Part shown: positions 43,817 to 52,754 of the stretch, in pieces
How the letters are laid out: every line of letters starts with the position of its first letter
Numbering within the stretch: position 1 is the stretch's first letter
NCBI GenBank assembly: GCA_964250805.1
Contig: CAXUHG010000016.1
Location: 1 to 64,000, forward strand
Length of the DNA: 64,000 bases
Source of the DNA: JBBQVS01 sp964250805
GTDB taxonomy: Bacteria > Chloroflexota > Ktedonobacteria > Ktedonobacterales > Ktedonobacteraceae
Reading direction: 5' to 3'
The notes under the pieces: generated by a model
Told to the model about the DNA's origin: nothing
What the model saw: the letters and a program-made list of their open reading frames with translations, nothing else
The model's database searches: none
Program-made: the position numbers and the translations under genes

Positions 43817-43956
43817 GTCTTGATACGCGCTTTAGTACAGATGCCAACGGGATTGCCGAATGTCTAGGGTTGCAAACAAACCAGCGTATGGAACTTGAGC
43901 AGATTATAAAGCTACTAGGAACAAAGATATCACAGAAAACATTGTTTACATTGTAA
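43792..43956 (+). CDS. Small overlapping frame, possible truncated restriction gene
   Basis: A 54-residue frame starting MPNSSFRLGLDTRFSTDANG, with GAGGAAAGG just before the ATG and 25 bases overlapping the methyltransferase end in another frame. Overlap with good translation signals is typical of a restriction gene following its methyltransferase. The protein ends early at KISQKTLFTL. In the next frame the DNA would continue as an open KDITENIVYIVTRDRFCVFC, which may mean a frameshift. I do not recognise a family; calling it a restriction-enzyme remnant rests on position only. Confidence 0.35.
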   Translation: MPNSSFRLGLDTRFSTDANGIAECLGLQTNQRMELEQIIKLLGTKISQKTLFTL

Positions 43957-44035
43957 CGAGAGATAGATTTTGTGTTTTTTGCTTTGGTGCAATTCATCTT
44001 TCTATCGTTTGATATATATCTTCGACAAAACGGGA

Positions 44036-44076
44036 GATATGTGTCAGCAGAGAGAAAACGATGAGGATATGTGTCA
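44036..44076. repeat. Direct repeats GATATGTGTCA in the gap before the ectC-like gene
   Basis: GATATGTGTCA occurs at 44036-44046 and 44066-44076. The spacing and the TGACACATATC half motif resemble the end repeats of the element at 11369-12942, so this may be a leftover IS end. The rest of 43957-44319 shows no gene that I can support. Confidence 0.4.
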
Positions 44077-44319
44077 AATTTCAGCTATTGGCTGAAAAGA
44101 ATGGGAGATAGGGCTAAGCTTTCAGGATGGAGGTCATGAGGGGATACATAACTTTGTAACCTACTCTTGCAATTGTGAGAGGTACAAGGTAGGATATCTC
44201 TAATACAACTATCACTCACTAAGTGCTACAAATCGAGAACATAGGAGCCGCATGAGTGCCAAGGTTCGTTAGTTCAACCGAACGACTACCAAATCCCCTG
44301 AAAAATGGAGACTTTGAAA

Positions 44320-44694
44320 ATGTCCATTCACATCATTCGTAAAGAGCAGATTGTTGGAACTACAAGGCATATACGAAATGAGACATACGAAACGTATCGC
44401 TTCCTTCTCGATTCAGATCAAGCTGATGTTACCATGACGGATATTCTCTTGTTTCCAGACATTGAGGAGACCTATGGGTACGAGAAGCATATCGAGATTG
44501 CTTATTGCATTGAGGGTAATGCTGAGCTTGTTGATCTCTCAAATGATCAAACGTACCCGATCACACCTGGAACGTTGTGGGTGGCACGGCGTGGCGACAA
44601 ATTCAGGTTTCGGGCGAGCGTCCCTACTCGCCTCATATGTGTCTTCAGCCCTCCGTTCTCAGGTCAAGAAACAGGTTTTGCAGGCGACCAGTAA
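44320..44694 (+). CDS. ectC: Ectoine synthase-like cupin protein
   Basis: The ATG at 44320 has GGAG ten bases upstream and gives 124 residues, close to the usual 125-135 of EctC. The single cupin fold follows the EctC pattern: IHIIRKEQIVGTTRHIRNET at the start, KHIEIAYCIEGNAELVD in the middle, then ITPGTLWVARRGDKFRF and RLICVFSPPFSGQETG at the end. EctC cyclises N-acetyl-diaminobutyrate to the osmolyte ectoine. The ectA and ectB genes are not present in this window, so it may be an orphan that uses imported precursor, or a diverged cupin with another task. Confidence 0.75.
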   Translation: MSIHIIRKEQIVGTTRHIRNETYETYRFLLDSDQADVTMTDILLFPDIEETYGYEKHIEIAYCIEGNAELVDLSNDQTYPITPGTLWVARRGDKFRFRASVPTRLICVFSPPFSGQETGFAGDQ

Positions 44695-44728
44695 AGGTAT
44701 AGTTATTCTAACACTTTCACATAAAAGC

Positions 44729-44774
44729 AACCTTGTTATTAAAGAAAACTGCACTTTTCTTTAATAACAAGGTT
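44729..44774. terminator. Bidirectional hairpin terminator
   Basis: AACCTTGTTATTAAAGAAAA pairs exactly with TTTTCTTTAATAACAAGGTT around a 6-base loop, between the convergent ectC-like and STAND genes. Confidence 0.8.
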
Positions 44775-44780
44775 CTATCT

Positions 44781-47369
44781 TTAAGTAGCAGTTATGTATG
44801 CTAGTGTTTGCAGCCACCTCCCCACCTCCCTTTTCCTCGGATGACCCATCTTCTTATACAACTCAAAACTCTCTTTTCCTAATCTATATGCTTGCTCATT
44901 TTCACCCTTTCCTGCAGCAGCTCGCGCAAGGCCGAACAGGGCGGCGGCGATGAGTTCGGGTGCCTCCATTGCTCGTGCGGCTTTGAGGGCGCGTGCGAAT
45001 TTGTCGTGGGCGAATAGCCACTCGCCGAGCCTGAGGTGGAGTTCGCCCCATTCGCAGAGCGTTTCGTTGGCGACCCATGCGTGTTCGATGTCGCAAGCGA
45101 TTTCGTAGCTCGCGTTGAAGTACTGCGTCGCGCGTACATAGTGTGCTTGCTGCGTTTCTATGATGCCAAGATTTTGTAGCACCGAGGCCATGCGGAAGCG
45201 ACTCTTGTTCTCGTAGGCGATTTCCAGGCACTCTAATGAAAGTTTTTTTGCCAATGCGTAATTCTGCTCCTGAATTGCGAGAAAACCTTGCGTCATGAGG
45301 AGCGCACTAATACGCTCTTGATGCTTGATGCTTCTTGCATGCAACATGCCCTCTTCAAAGCGTTGGTGTGCGAGCTGATAGTTGTGCTGATAAACCGCGT
45401 AGGCTCCCATATTTTGTAGCAGTGCGCTGATGATTTCGTTATCCTCACAGGCTCGTGCAAGCCGCAGCCCCTCCTCATAGTAAGCGGTCATTTGCTGGTA
45501 TTCTCCATGAACATACGCGACCTCACCAAGACTTTTGAACAAGCTTGCCATGAGGCTCTTATTCTGTAGGTTAGAAGCTAACCTCATACCCTCTACTAGA
45601 TAGAGTTTTGCACGAATGGAATCGCTCCGATGCACCATTAATGCGCTCCATCGTGTGAGCAATGTGCAGATTACCTCGTCATTCTCGCTTTGTCGTGCGG
45701 CTACAAGTCCATGTTCGTATATCGCATAGGCGTGTTTCAATTCACCATGCAGTTCGGCGATACGAGCAAGATGCACGGATGTTAAGGCGAGACTTCGCGC
45801 ATCGCCAATACGCTCCGCAATATCTTGCGCCGTATAGAGGTATTTTTCCGCGATGCTATGCTGACTCCGTACAATCCAGAAATCCGCGAACGCGTTGACG
45901 CCACGTAAAAAGGCGGGAAAGTTCTCTTGTTCATAGGCAAAGTCAAGGGCGGTAACGATGTTTCGCGCTTCGTGTTCCCAAAGAGCATACTGCCGGGAAC
46001 GTGTCCCAACAAAGGAGACGAAGAATGCAATCATGCGCTCTTTAGCCGCGTCTCTTGCTTCTTTGCTAATATCGTTGACGGTTTTTGCATAGTCCGCGAT
46101 AGTCTGATGCAGTGTGTAATATCCTTGTCCTTGACTTTCGACTAGTCCAGCGTCAATCAATTCGTCCAACACATTCGCTGAGGTTGCGCAAACCGCGAGG
46201 GCGGCGTCTTCCTGAAAAGTGTTTGGCTTGGGGAGAAAAACCGCTAATAGACGCAACGCGCAACGCGCCTCTTCCGAAAGATGTCGATTACTCAGGTCAA
46301 TGACTTCCTCTAACGAGAATGAGGTACCGGTGAGAATGCTGGATAGACCAGCAGTGGGATCGAGTGGTTGCGCGAGATGAAGCCGTTCCTCCGCGGAACT
46401 CAGGCGTCCGATAGCTTGTAAGAGACGGCGCCGCTGCGAGCTATGCGTTTCGGCCTGAATATATTTCCCCATGAGGATGAGCGCAAGCGGAAGCCCCCCA
46501 ACGGCACGTACCAGTTTTCGTACATCGTTCGGAATACTTGTACAGGCGGGAGCTATCTGTGTGAGCAACATGCATCCTTTCTGGGTAGACAATTCGGGTA
46601 CGGTAATCGTCGTGTTTCCAGCCACTTGCACTGCGACCTCGACTTTTCGAGTCGTGATGAGATAGGCGCAACGTGGACCACCTATTTGCAACGCTCCGAC
46701 ATCCTCGATGCTCCATGCATCATCAAGCACGATGAGCATGGAACGTGTGCTAATAGCACGATGAAGTGCTTGCGTCATTGCCTCTACTGTAATGAGTTTC
46801 TCTGTCTGGGCACTCGCTAGACCCAGCATTTTCGCCCAACGGCTCAAGAGGTTTGCGATATTTGGCTGGTCGCCTAGTCCCGCCCACAGAATACCATCCG
46901 AAAATGTTGTACGTACCTCCTGATCATGTACCAGCGTCACCGCCAGTGCTGTCTTGCCAACACCTGGTAATCCCCTTAACGCAATTGTTCTTGAGGCCGA
47001 ATTGCGCGTAAGCTTGCGTTTGAGTCCGGCAAGGAACTTCTCTCGTCCTAGCAGTGCGGGAGACGGTAGACGAGGTATCGCAGAATCAAAGAGGGAAGAA
47101 ACTGTATCTGCTACTATGTCTTTGGAGGAAATGGGACTGTTTGAGGCATGCGGAATGAGTCCCAGCTCGGCTGGACTCTTTTCAAACAGCGTGCAGAGCT
47201 TCATACGGTTAGTCGGGGAAGGGAAGACTCTACCACTCTCCCAGCGTGAAATGATGTATGTATCCGTGTCCATTCGCTGTGCAACATAGCTCTGAGGCCA
47301 ACCACGTTGTTCGCGTGCTTGGCGCAACAACGTGTTAGGGATTTTCTGTCCTTTGTTTTTTGACATCAT
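44781..47369 (-). CDS. XRE-NB-ARC-TPR (STAND) regulator
   Basis: An 862-residue cytosolic signal-transduction protein. Residues 12-68 are an XRE-type helix-turn-helix (LRQAREQRGWPQSYVAQRMDTDTYIISRWESG). Residues 105-420 are an NB-ARC ATPase with P-loop GLPGVGKTA (Lys about 139), MLIVLDDAW and GGLPLAL. Residues 450-860 hold about nine tetratricopeptide repeats. STAND proteins of this build act as ligand-triggered switches. The gene starts by overlapping the stop of an upstream paralogue (ATGA), so both are made together. The divergently read acidic peptide gene nearby is an obvious target or signal candidate; that link is inference. Confidence 0.88.
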   Translation of the reverse strand: MMSKNKGQKIPNTLLRQAREQRGWPQSYVAQRMDTDTYIISRWESGRVFPSPTNRMKLCTLFEKSPAELGLIPHASNSPISSKDIVADTVSSLFDSAIPRLPSPALLGREKFLAGLKRKLTRNSASRTIALRGLPGVGKTALAVTLVHDQEVRTTFSDGILWAGLGDQPNIANLLSRWAKMLGLASAQTEKLITVEAMTQALHRAISTRSMLIVLDDAWSIEDVGALQIGGPRCAYLITTRKVEVAVQVAGNTTITVPELSTQKGCMLLTQIAPACTSIPNDVRKLVRAVGGLPLALILMGKYIQAETHSSQRRRLLQAIGRLSSAEERLHLAQPLDPTAGLSSILTGTSFSLEEVIDLSNRHLSEEARCALRLLAVFLPKPNTFQEDAALAVCATSANVLDELIDAGLVESQGQGYYTLHQTIADYAKTVNDISKEARDAAKERMIAFFVSFVGTRSRQYALWEHEARNIVTALDFAYEQENFPAFLRGVNAFADFWIVRSQHSIAEKYLYTAQDIAERIGDARSLALTSVHLARIAELHGELKHAYAIYEHGLVAARQSENDEVICTLLTRWSALMVHRSDSIRAKLYLVEGMRLASNLQNKSLMASLFKSLGEVAYVHGEYQQMTAYYEEGLRLARACEDNEIISALLQNMGAYAVYQHNYQLAHQRFEEGMLHARSIKHQERISALLMTQGFLAIQEQNYALAKKLSLECLEIAYENKSRFRMASVLQNLGIIETQQAHYVRATQYFNASYEIACDIEHAWVANETLCEWGELHLRLGEWLFAHDKFARALKAARAMEAPELIAAALFGLARAAAGKGENEQAYRLGKESFELYKKMGHPRKREVGRWLQTLAYITAT

Positions 47370-48955
47370 AGCTTCTCTCTCCGATCTAAGTAAGTCTCCC
47401 CAAGGTCGTAGAGACCACGCGCCTCCCAGAATGGTGTTAGAGCCAGGACGATAGAGACAAAAGCTTCATACATTTTGTGCTTTTCGGCTAATTGCAGTGC
47501 AATGAGTAGGTTTGTCGAACTTTGTTCCAATGTCGTATAGTCATTTTGCCATGCTTGCACAAAGCTCTCACAATAGGTCACAAGTCGCTGTTCTGCGGAA
47601 ATGTCGGCAGGTTCGAGTCGCGCGTAATCGGTTATCATCTGATGCAGCGTATAGCGACCAGACGTGCTAGTCTCCAATAATCCAGCGTCGCTCAGAATAT
47701 CTATCGTCTTTACATCACAGTTTGCGACTGCAAGGGCGATATTTTCCGAGAATGTATTGGGTTTAGGGGCAAGTATGGCAAGTGCATGCAGTGCTTGCTG
47801 CGCTGGAACAGAAATTTGTTGTACGCTCAAGGTAATGACCGCATGTAAAGAGAACAGTATGTTTGAGGTAGAGCCTTGTAGATGTGTTGCGAGAATAGCG
47901 TTCTGTGTCAAGCGCAAACGCTCTTTCACGTCCTGTAATCGCTGTAAAGCCGCCTTGATACGTCTTGGTTGGTTGCTATGTGCCTGAAGCTGCAGGTAGT
48001 TGCCCATGATGGTCAATGCTAATGGAAGCCCGCCAGTCGAGCGTACCAGCATGCGAGCCAGCTTTGGCTCTTGTATGACGACATTAGGAGCGAAGCGAGT
48101 CAGCAGTTCGACACCGTCGTTTTCGTCTAGCTCTGAGACAACCTCGGCCTGTTCGCTTGCAAACTGTACCGCTAATTGAGGAAAGCGTGTGGTGAGCAGG
48201 TAGGCGCAATTGGGGCCACCGACCTTGAGCGCGAGTGCGTCTTCGATTTTCCACACGTCGTCTAGCACAATAAGCATGAAGCGTTCGCCGATTCTGTCGC
48301 GTAGTGTACTTGCCCACGTTGCTTTGTCGGTTGGCGTCGTAGTTTCAGATGCTTCAACGGCAAGCAATGCGCCCCAGTTACTGAGTAAAGCCATTATGTC
48401 AGGTTGCGGTCCCATTGCAGCCCAGAAAATCCCGTGCTGAAAATGTGCCAGAATACTGGGATCATGTACAAGTTGATTGGCAAGTGCAGTTTTGCCGACG
48501 CCGGGGAGACCCCTCAGTGCGGAAAGTGCAAGTTGTTGATGTGCAAGTAAGGAAGTTTTCAGGCGTTTCAGCAACTTGTCGCGTCCCACGAGTCCCTGTG
48601 TTTGCGTCGGTAGGGACGGAATAGCGGGATCGTACACAGATGGAAATGGCTGATTTGCTGCTATGTCTAATCCTATTGAGGAGGCGGGAGGACGTTCCGT
48701 TTTTGTCCTTTTCGTTGTTTGTAGCCCTAGCTCCTCGTCGCCGAGTTGAAAGAGTTTCCTAAGTTCCGCACGAAAATGAGGATTGGGGTGACTGACACCA
48801 CGCTCCCAGCGCCCTATTGTGAAACTGTTAGTTTCAATTTTTTGAGCCACGTAAAGCCGAGACCAGCCTCGCACCTCCCGTTGTTGCCTCAAACGTTGAT
48901 TAGGAATATTACTCCATCCACTCTTTCTTTTCATGCTTGAACTCCTCTTGCTCAA
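47366..48955 (-). CDS. XRE-NB-ARC (STAND) protein lacking the TPR region
   Basis: A 529-residue paralogue of the next gene. Residues 18-70 form the XRE domain (LRQQREVRGWSRLYVAQKIETNSFTIGRWERG). Residues 118-440 form the NB-ARC domain with P-loop GLPGVGKTA (about 153) and MLIVLDDVW. It ends at DLGETYLDRREKL, exactly where the tetratricopeptide repeats begin in the paralogue (IAEKYLYTAQDIAERIG). So it lacks the sensor region while the DNA-binding and switch parts are complete. The stop overlaps the start of the full-length paralogue by ATGA. The two may work as a pair, or this may be a truncated duplicate. Confidence 0.85.
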   Translation of the reverse strand: MSKRSSSMKRKSGWSNIPNQRLRQQREVRGWSRLYVAQKIETNSFTIGRWERGVSHPNPHFRAELRKLFQLGDEELGLQTTKRTKTERPPASSIGLDIAANQPFPSVYDPAIPSLPTQTQGLVGRDKLLKRLKTSLLAHQQLALSALRGLPGVGKTALANQLVHDPSILAHFQHGIFWAAMGPQPDIMALLSNWGALLAVEASETTTPTDKATWASTLRDRIGERFMLIVLDDVWKIEDALALKVGGPNCAYLLTTRFPQLAVQFASEQAEVVSELDENDGVELLTRFAPNVVIQEPKLARMLVRSTGGLPLALTIMGNYLQLQAHSNQPRRIKAALQRLQDVKERLRLTQNAILATHLQGSTSNILFSLHAVITLSVQQISVPAQQALHALAILAPKPNTFSENIALAVANCDVKTIDILSDAGLLETSTSGRYTLHQMITDYARLEPADISAEQRLVTYCESFVQAWQNDYTTLEQSSTNLLIALQLAEKHKMYEAFVSIVLALTPFWEARGLYDLGETYLDRREKL

Positions 48956-49001
48956 CTAATTTTTTTAGTATGGAGAGTCGTCTCATCATTGCTCTAATAT
49001 T

Positions 49002-49110
49002 TAGACGTTTCGGTCTTTAGTCTATGTAATCTGCTCATTAGTCTCTAACAAGTAGACGTTTTAGAGAGAAGACTTCAAAAAGACAATAAAATGATATGTC
49101 TTTGAAGACC
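49002..49110. promoter_or_regulatory. Operator-like repeats in the STAND/peptide intergenic region
   Basis: TAGACGTTT occurs at 49002-49010 and 49053-49061, 51 bases apart (about five helical turns) on the same strand. An imperfect inverted repeat, GACTTCAAAAAGACA with TGTCTTTGAAGAC, lies at about 49070-49110. Both are in the 221-base divergent region between the XRE-STAND genes and the peptide gene, so they are natural candidates for XRE binding sites. Confidence 0.5.
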
Positions 49111-49176
49111 GATTCAAGGCATACTTTAGGCAGAACGAAGTTGCGTTCAGTTAATGTAATCGAAAGGAAAACACTC

Positions 49177-49296
49177 ATGAAGCGCATTACCTCTACCTAC
49201 TTATTGTCCTTTAGTGCTGGTCCATATGATGACGACGGTCCCGACTCAGGCGAAAATTTCGGTCCTTACGATGATGATGGCGGTGAGGATCAGTAG
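49177..49296 (+). CDS. Small acidic peptide with two GPYDDDG repeats
   Basis: A 39-residue peptide with AAAGGA nine bases before the ATG. The first 14 residues (MKRITSTYLLSFSA) are basic then hydrophobic. The rest is GPYDDDG, a short PDSGENF spacer, GPYDDDG again and GEDQ. It contains ten acidic residues and two basic ones, and no cysteine. A strong terminator follows eight bases after the stop. The repeat-after-leader layout resembles a ribosomally made, modified peptide precursor, but no modifying enzyme is adjacent, and the family is not known to me. It is divergent from a pair of XRE-STAND regulators. Confidence 0.6.
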   Translation: MKRITSTYLLSFSAGPYDDDGPDSGENFGPYDDDGGEDQ

Positions 49297-49303
49297 AACC
49301 GAT

Positions 49304-49358
49304 GTACAACCAAACACTCCCGACAAACTTCAGGCTTGTCGGGAGTGTTTGGTTGTAC
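49304..49358 (+). terminator. Strong hairpin terminator after the acidic peptide gene
   Basis: Twenty-three-base perfect arms (from GTACAACCAAACACTCCCGA) around a 9-base loop. It isolates the peptide gene from the M20 peptidase gene downstream. Confidence 0.85.
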
Positions 49359-49426
49359 ACTAGACAATTCTTGCGCCTCTTGATACGATAGGATGTATCT
49401 GTTTTTATAGAGAAAGGGTACATACC

Positions 49427-50794
49427 ATGACGCAGTTAGAGGCATACATTACCGAGCATGAGAATGCATTTCTCGAAGACTTGAAGGGCTGGCTACGCAT
49501 CCCTAGCATTAGCACACTACCAGAGCATAAAGCTGATATGTACCGTGCAGCAAACTACGCGATGGCGGAGTTGCAACGTATTGGCTTCGACAACACGAGC
49601 TTGATTTCGACGCAGGGACATCCTCTTGTCTATGGAGAATGGCTCAAAGCTGCCGGAAAACCAACAGTTCTGGTCTATGGGCACTATGATGTCCAACCCG
49701 TTGACCCCGTTGAATTGTGGCAAACTCCTCCCTTTGAACCAACAATACGCGATGGCAATATTTACGCGCGTGGTGCCTGTGACGACAAGGGGCAAACAAT
49801 GCTCGTCTTCAAAGCCTTAGAGTCGCTGATGCAAGTCAATGGCACGCTTCCCGTGAATGTGCGCGTCCTCATTGAGGGTGAGGAAGAGGCAGGAGGCGAG
49901 TCTATCGAATCCTACGTCAAAACTTCGCCTGAACGCCTTCAATGCGATGCTGCATTTATTTGCGACACAGGCATGCCAGCGAAGGACATCCCTGCCCTCG
50001 TCTCCGGTTTACGTGGCATTGTCTATACAGAGGTCGAGGTGCAGGGAGCCAACCGCGATCTGCACTCCGGCTCGTATGGAGGTGTCGCGCCGAATCCACT
50101 ACACGCCCTTGCTATTATCATCAGTCGTTTGAAGGATGCCGACGGTCATATTCACATTCCGGGGTTATATGACAAACTTCGCAAGCCCACACATGCAGAA
50201 AAAGAGTTCTGGCATAACGACCCACTTCATATCAATGAGTTACTACGCGAAGAGATGGGCGTCTCTCAGTTATCGGGCGAGCTAGAATATCCACCGCTAG
50301 AGCGTATCTCGGCACGTCCCACGCTTGAGGTACATGGTATCGCTGGCGGCTTCACAGGCGAGGGCGGGAAAACAGTTATTCCCGCCGTTGCAACTGCGAA
50401 GATTAGTCTACGCCTACCCGCCGACCTCAAATCAGCTGAGGTGTTTGCGCTCTTCGAGCGCACCGTGAAAGACGTTGCACCCCCCGATGTGACGGTGACA
50501 GTTCGCAACTTTCACGGTGGCGAAGGTATTCTTGTCACACCAGATAGCCCACCCATTCAAGCCGCGATACAGGCTCTCCAAGAAACCTACGGTAAAGAGC
50601 CAGTGTTTCTACGCGAAGGCGGCTCCATTCCTATTGCCGCTCTCTTCTACGAAAAGCTCGGCGTCCCCGTCGTTTTGATGGGCTTTGGCCTGCCCGACGA
50701 CAACCTGCACGCGCCAAATGAGAAGTATTCGCTTGAGCAGTTCTTCAACGGTGTGCGTACCGTCGCTCGCTTCTTTGAGTTGATGGGGCAGTAA
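49427..50794 (+). CDS. M20 family dipeptidase
   Basis: A 455-residue zinc peptidase of the ArgE/DapE/CNDP type. The first metal-binding motif is YGHYDVQPVDP (residues 84-94), the second is ARGACDDKGQ, and the catalytic base is within LIEGEEEAGGES. A dimerisation lid lies between residues 200 and 330. It should cleave dipeptides or deacylate amino acids in the cytosol. The gene is 130 bases after the acidic peptide but behind a strong terminator, so co-transcription is unlikely. A clear purine-rich site (AGAAAGGG) precedes the ATG. Confidence 0.92.
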   Translation: MTQLEAYITEHENAFLEDLKGWLRIPSISTLPEHKADMYRAANYAMAELQRIGFDNTSLISTQGHPLVYGEWLKAAGKPTVLVYGHYDVQPVDPVELWQTPPFEPTIRDGNIYARGACDDKGQTMLVFKALESLMQVNGTLPVNVRVLIEGEEEAGGESIESYVKTSPERLQCDAAFICDTGMPAKDIPALVSGLRGIVYTEVEVQGANRDLHSGSYGGVAPNPLHALAIIISRLKDADGHIHIPGLYDKLRKPTHAEKEFWHNDPLHINELLREEMGVSQLSGELEYPPLERISARPTLEVHGIAGGFTGEGGKTVIPAVATAKISLRLPADLKSAEVFALFERTVKDVAPPDVTVTVRNFHGGEGILVTPDSPPIQAAIQALQETYGKEPVFLREGGSIPIAALFYEKLGVPVVLMGFGLPDDNLHAPNEKYSLEQFFNGVRTVARFFELMGQ

Positions 50795-50795
50795 T

Positions 50796-50972
50796 AATTT
50801 ATAAACAGAAGCGGGTTTTGGGGTATTTTTGTTTTTAGATTGGTGAAGCAGTGGGTTTTTTTTATTTATGCACAAAAAAAGATAANNNNNNNNNNATTAA
50901 AAATTAAAAAAACATCTGTTTTACTATAATTTATAAAAAATATTTTTACTAAACCGCTTCTGTTTATAAATT
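50796..50972. terminator. Hairpin containing an assembly gap (10 N at 50886-50895)
   Basis: AATTTATAAACAGAAGCGG at 50796-50814 matches the complement at 50954-50972. The sequence between is low-complexity A/T and the 10 N lie in its middle. It follows the M20 stop, so a terminator is likely, and the interior is probably poor sequence. Confidence 0.55.
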
Positions 50973-51074
50973 TCCTCCCAAAAAAACCTCTTCTCAAGCG
51001 TCTATCAGGTAATATACCGTCGCTATAATAAAGATGTATAACCTATTGGATGTATGTGCAGAGGAATAACGATC

Positions 51075-52601
51075 ATGACTTTGACCAAAGATCACTATAT
51101 TGTAAGCAAACACGGCACCTTCGATACCTGTGATAGTCCGTATGTTACAACACAGGCCGACCTCGACTCTCTCTTTCAGACGTTAGCAACCGACGCGAAT
51201 CGCCAGCGATTAGTGCTACACTTTCATGGGGGTCTGGTCGATTTTGTGTCTGGTATGACAACCGCCGAGAGCATCACCACGCTGTTCGCGGATGTGCCCG
51301 CCTATCAAATCTTCTTTTTGTGGCAGACCGCCGTCTTCGATGTTCTCTCGGAGAAGAGTTTTCTTGATGCAATTATTCCCAATATCAGCAACATTTTCGC
51401 CGATCCGTTTTTTCAACAGGTGCTGTTGCGCGTGACGCAGTTTGTGAAGGGCAAGGTTGATACTGCTAATGGTGGCGCGATTGAGCGTTGGCTTGATGTG
51501 CCCGATGAGCAAACAGTGCTACAGGAACTGCAAAACCCCGACGATGGACAGGAGCCATATGCGGCGATTCCCTCAACTGCACTACCCGAAGATGCACAAC
51601 TGCATAAGCACGAGGCGCAACTGTTCCGTAGTCAGCTTCTACACAATGATCCAGTTCTAAAGCACGAGTCGAAAAAGATAGCAATTGCTCACGCTCCATC
51701 GACTGTTAGAAAGAGTTTCGCGCACACGGAAAATCAAGATGCAACACCTCTGTCGCATTCATTTCTGGAGCGTCTGCTAATCGAGCTACGCGATGTTGTC
51801 ACAGAAGATATTGCGAACGTCGTGCATTTTTTCATGGTGGAGCAATGCGTCGAAGTTTTGAAAAATGTGATTCAGCGTTTCGCGCAACGTCGCGATCATG
51901 GCGTTTATCCAACGATTGTCGAAGAAATTCTGCGTCAATTTCTCCTGGGCAAGATTGGCAAAGAGGTCTGGGAAGGCATCAAGCACGATGCCGCCTGCAC
52001 CTTTGACGGCTCCAATGCCTGTACAGGGACTGCATTTGTACGGGGACTTCAAACATACTGCGAGGCGAACCCGAATGCACACATCACGCTTGTTGGGCAT
52101 AGTGCGGGCGGCACCTACATCTGCGAGTTTCTACAACATGCTTGCACTGTTCTACCACCTCATATTACCTTCGATATCGTTCTGCTGGCTCCCGCGTGTA
52201 GCTACAAGCAGTTCTCCGAGACACTCAAAACCTGTCAAGAGCGCATTCATGCGGTGCGTGTCTTTGCCATGAGCGACGAATTGGAGCAGAAAGACGCTCT
52301 CATTCCGTGTGTCTATCCCCTGTCGCTCCTCTACCTCGTATCGGGCATTCTTGAGGACGAGGCCGACACACCAATTTTAGGCATGCAACGCTTCTTTACG
52401 AACAAGCCCCTTTATACGTTACCGGACGTACAATTCAGTTTCCTGTACCTGAACAAGTATAAAACCTCACACATCTGGTCGCTTACTACCGCAGGAGACG
52501 GCCTATCATCGAATGCAACGTCGCATGGCTCATTCTACAGTGAAGAGGTCACACTGAAAAGCGTCAAATATGTTGTTGCGAATGGACTAAGCTATAGCTA
52601 A
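51075..52601 (+). CDS. Lipase-like alpha/beta hydrolase with large insert
   Basis: I choose the ATG at 51075 with AGAGGA nine bases upstream; the product is 508 residues. An early LVLHFHGGLVDF segment fits the oxyanion strand of lipases. The nucleophile elbow is LVGHSAGGTYICEF near residue 350. Between them lies an insert of about 280 residues, partly helical and acidic, with no family I recognise. A DIVLLAPAC strand follows the elbow. A late HIWSLTTAGDG may hold the catalytic His. Probable ester hydrolase of unknown substrate. A TATAAT box at 51024 may be its promoter. Confidence 0.65.
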   Translation: MTLTKDHYIVSKHGTFDTCDSPYVTTQADLDSLFQTLATDANRQRLVLHFHGGLVDFVSGMTTAESITTLFADVPAYQIFFLWQTAVFDVLSEKSFLDAIIPNISNIFADPFFQQVLLRVTQFVKGKVDTANGGAIERWLDVPDEQTVLQELQNPDDGQEPYAAIPSTALPEDAQLHKHEAQLFRSQLLHNDPVLKHESKKIAIAHAPSTVRKSFAHTENQDATPLSHSFLERLLIELRDVVTEDIANVVHFFMVEQCVEVLKNVIQRFAQRRDHGVYPTIVEEILRQFLLGKIGKEVWEGIKHDAACTFDGSNACTGTAFVRGLQTYCEANPNAHITLVGHSAGGTYICEFLQHACTVLPPHITFDIVLLAPACSYKQFSETLKTCQERIHAVRVFAMSDELEQKDALIPCVYPLSLLYLVSGILEDEADTPILGMQRFFTNKPLYTLPDVQFSFLYLNKYKTSHIWSLTTAGDGLSSNATSHGSFYSEEVTLKSVKYVVANGLSYS

Positions 52602-52621
52602 AAAATTCATAAATATGAACA

Positions 52622-52754
52622 TAATCAAATGCATGTGGCGTTTGAGAGGAGAGGGAACGCACCAAGACTATTTTTATAAAATTTAATNNNNNNNNNNAAA
52701 AATATGTTGGGGGGGGTGTCCCGGCCCCCCCAACCCGCCACATGCATTTGATTA
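52622..52754. terminator. Hairpin containing an assembly gap (10 N at 52688-52697)
   Basis: TAATCAAATGCATGTGGCG (52622-52640) pairs with 52736-52754. The inner sequence contains runs of G and C and 10 N. It lies between the lipase-like gene and the decayed Uma2 gene. Confidence 0.55.

Noticed and set aside
49177..49296. Calling the acidic peptide a lasso or lanthipeptide precursor
   Set aside because: There is no leader Thr at the right position, no Cys, and no adjacent cyclase, protease or lanthionine synthetase.
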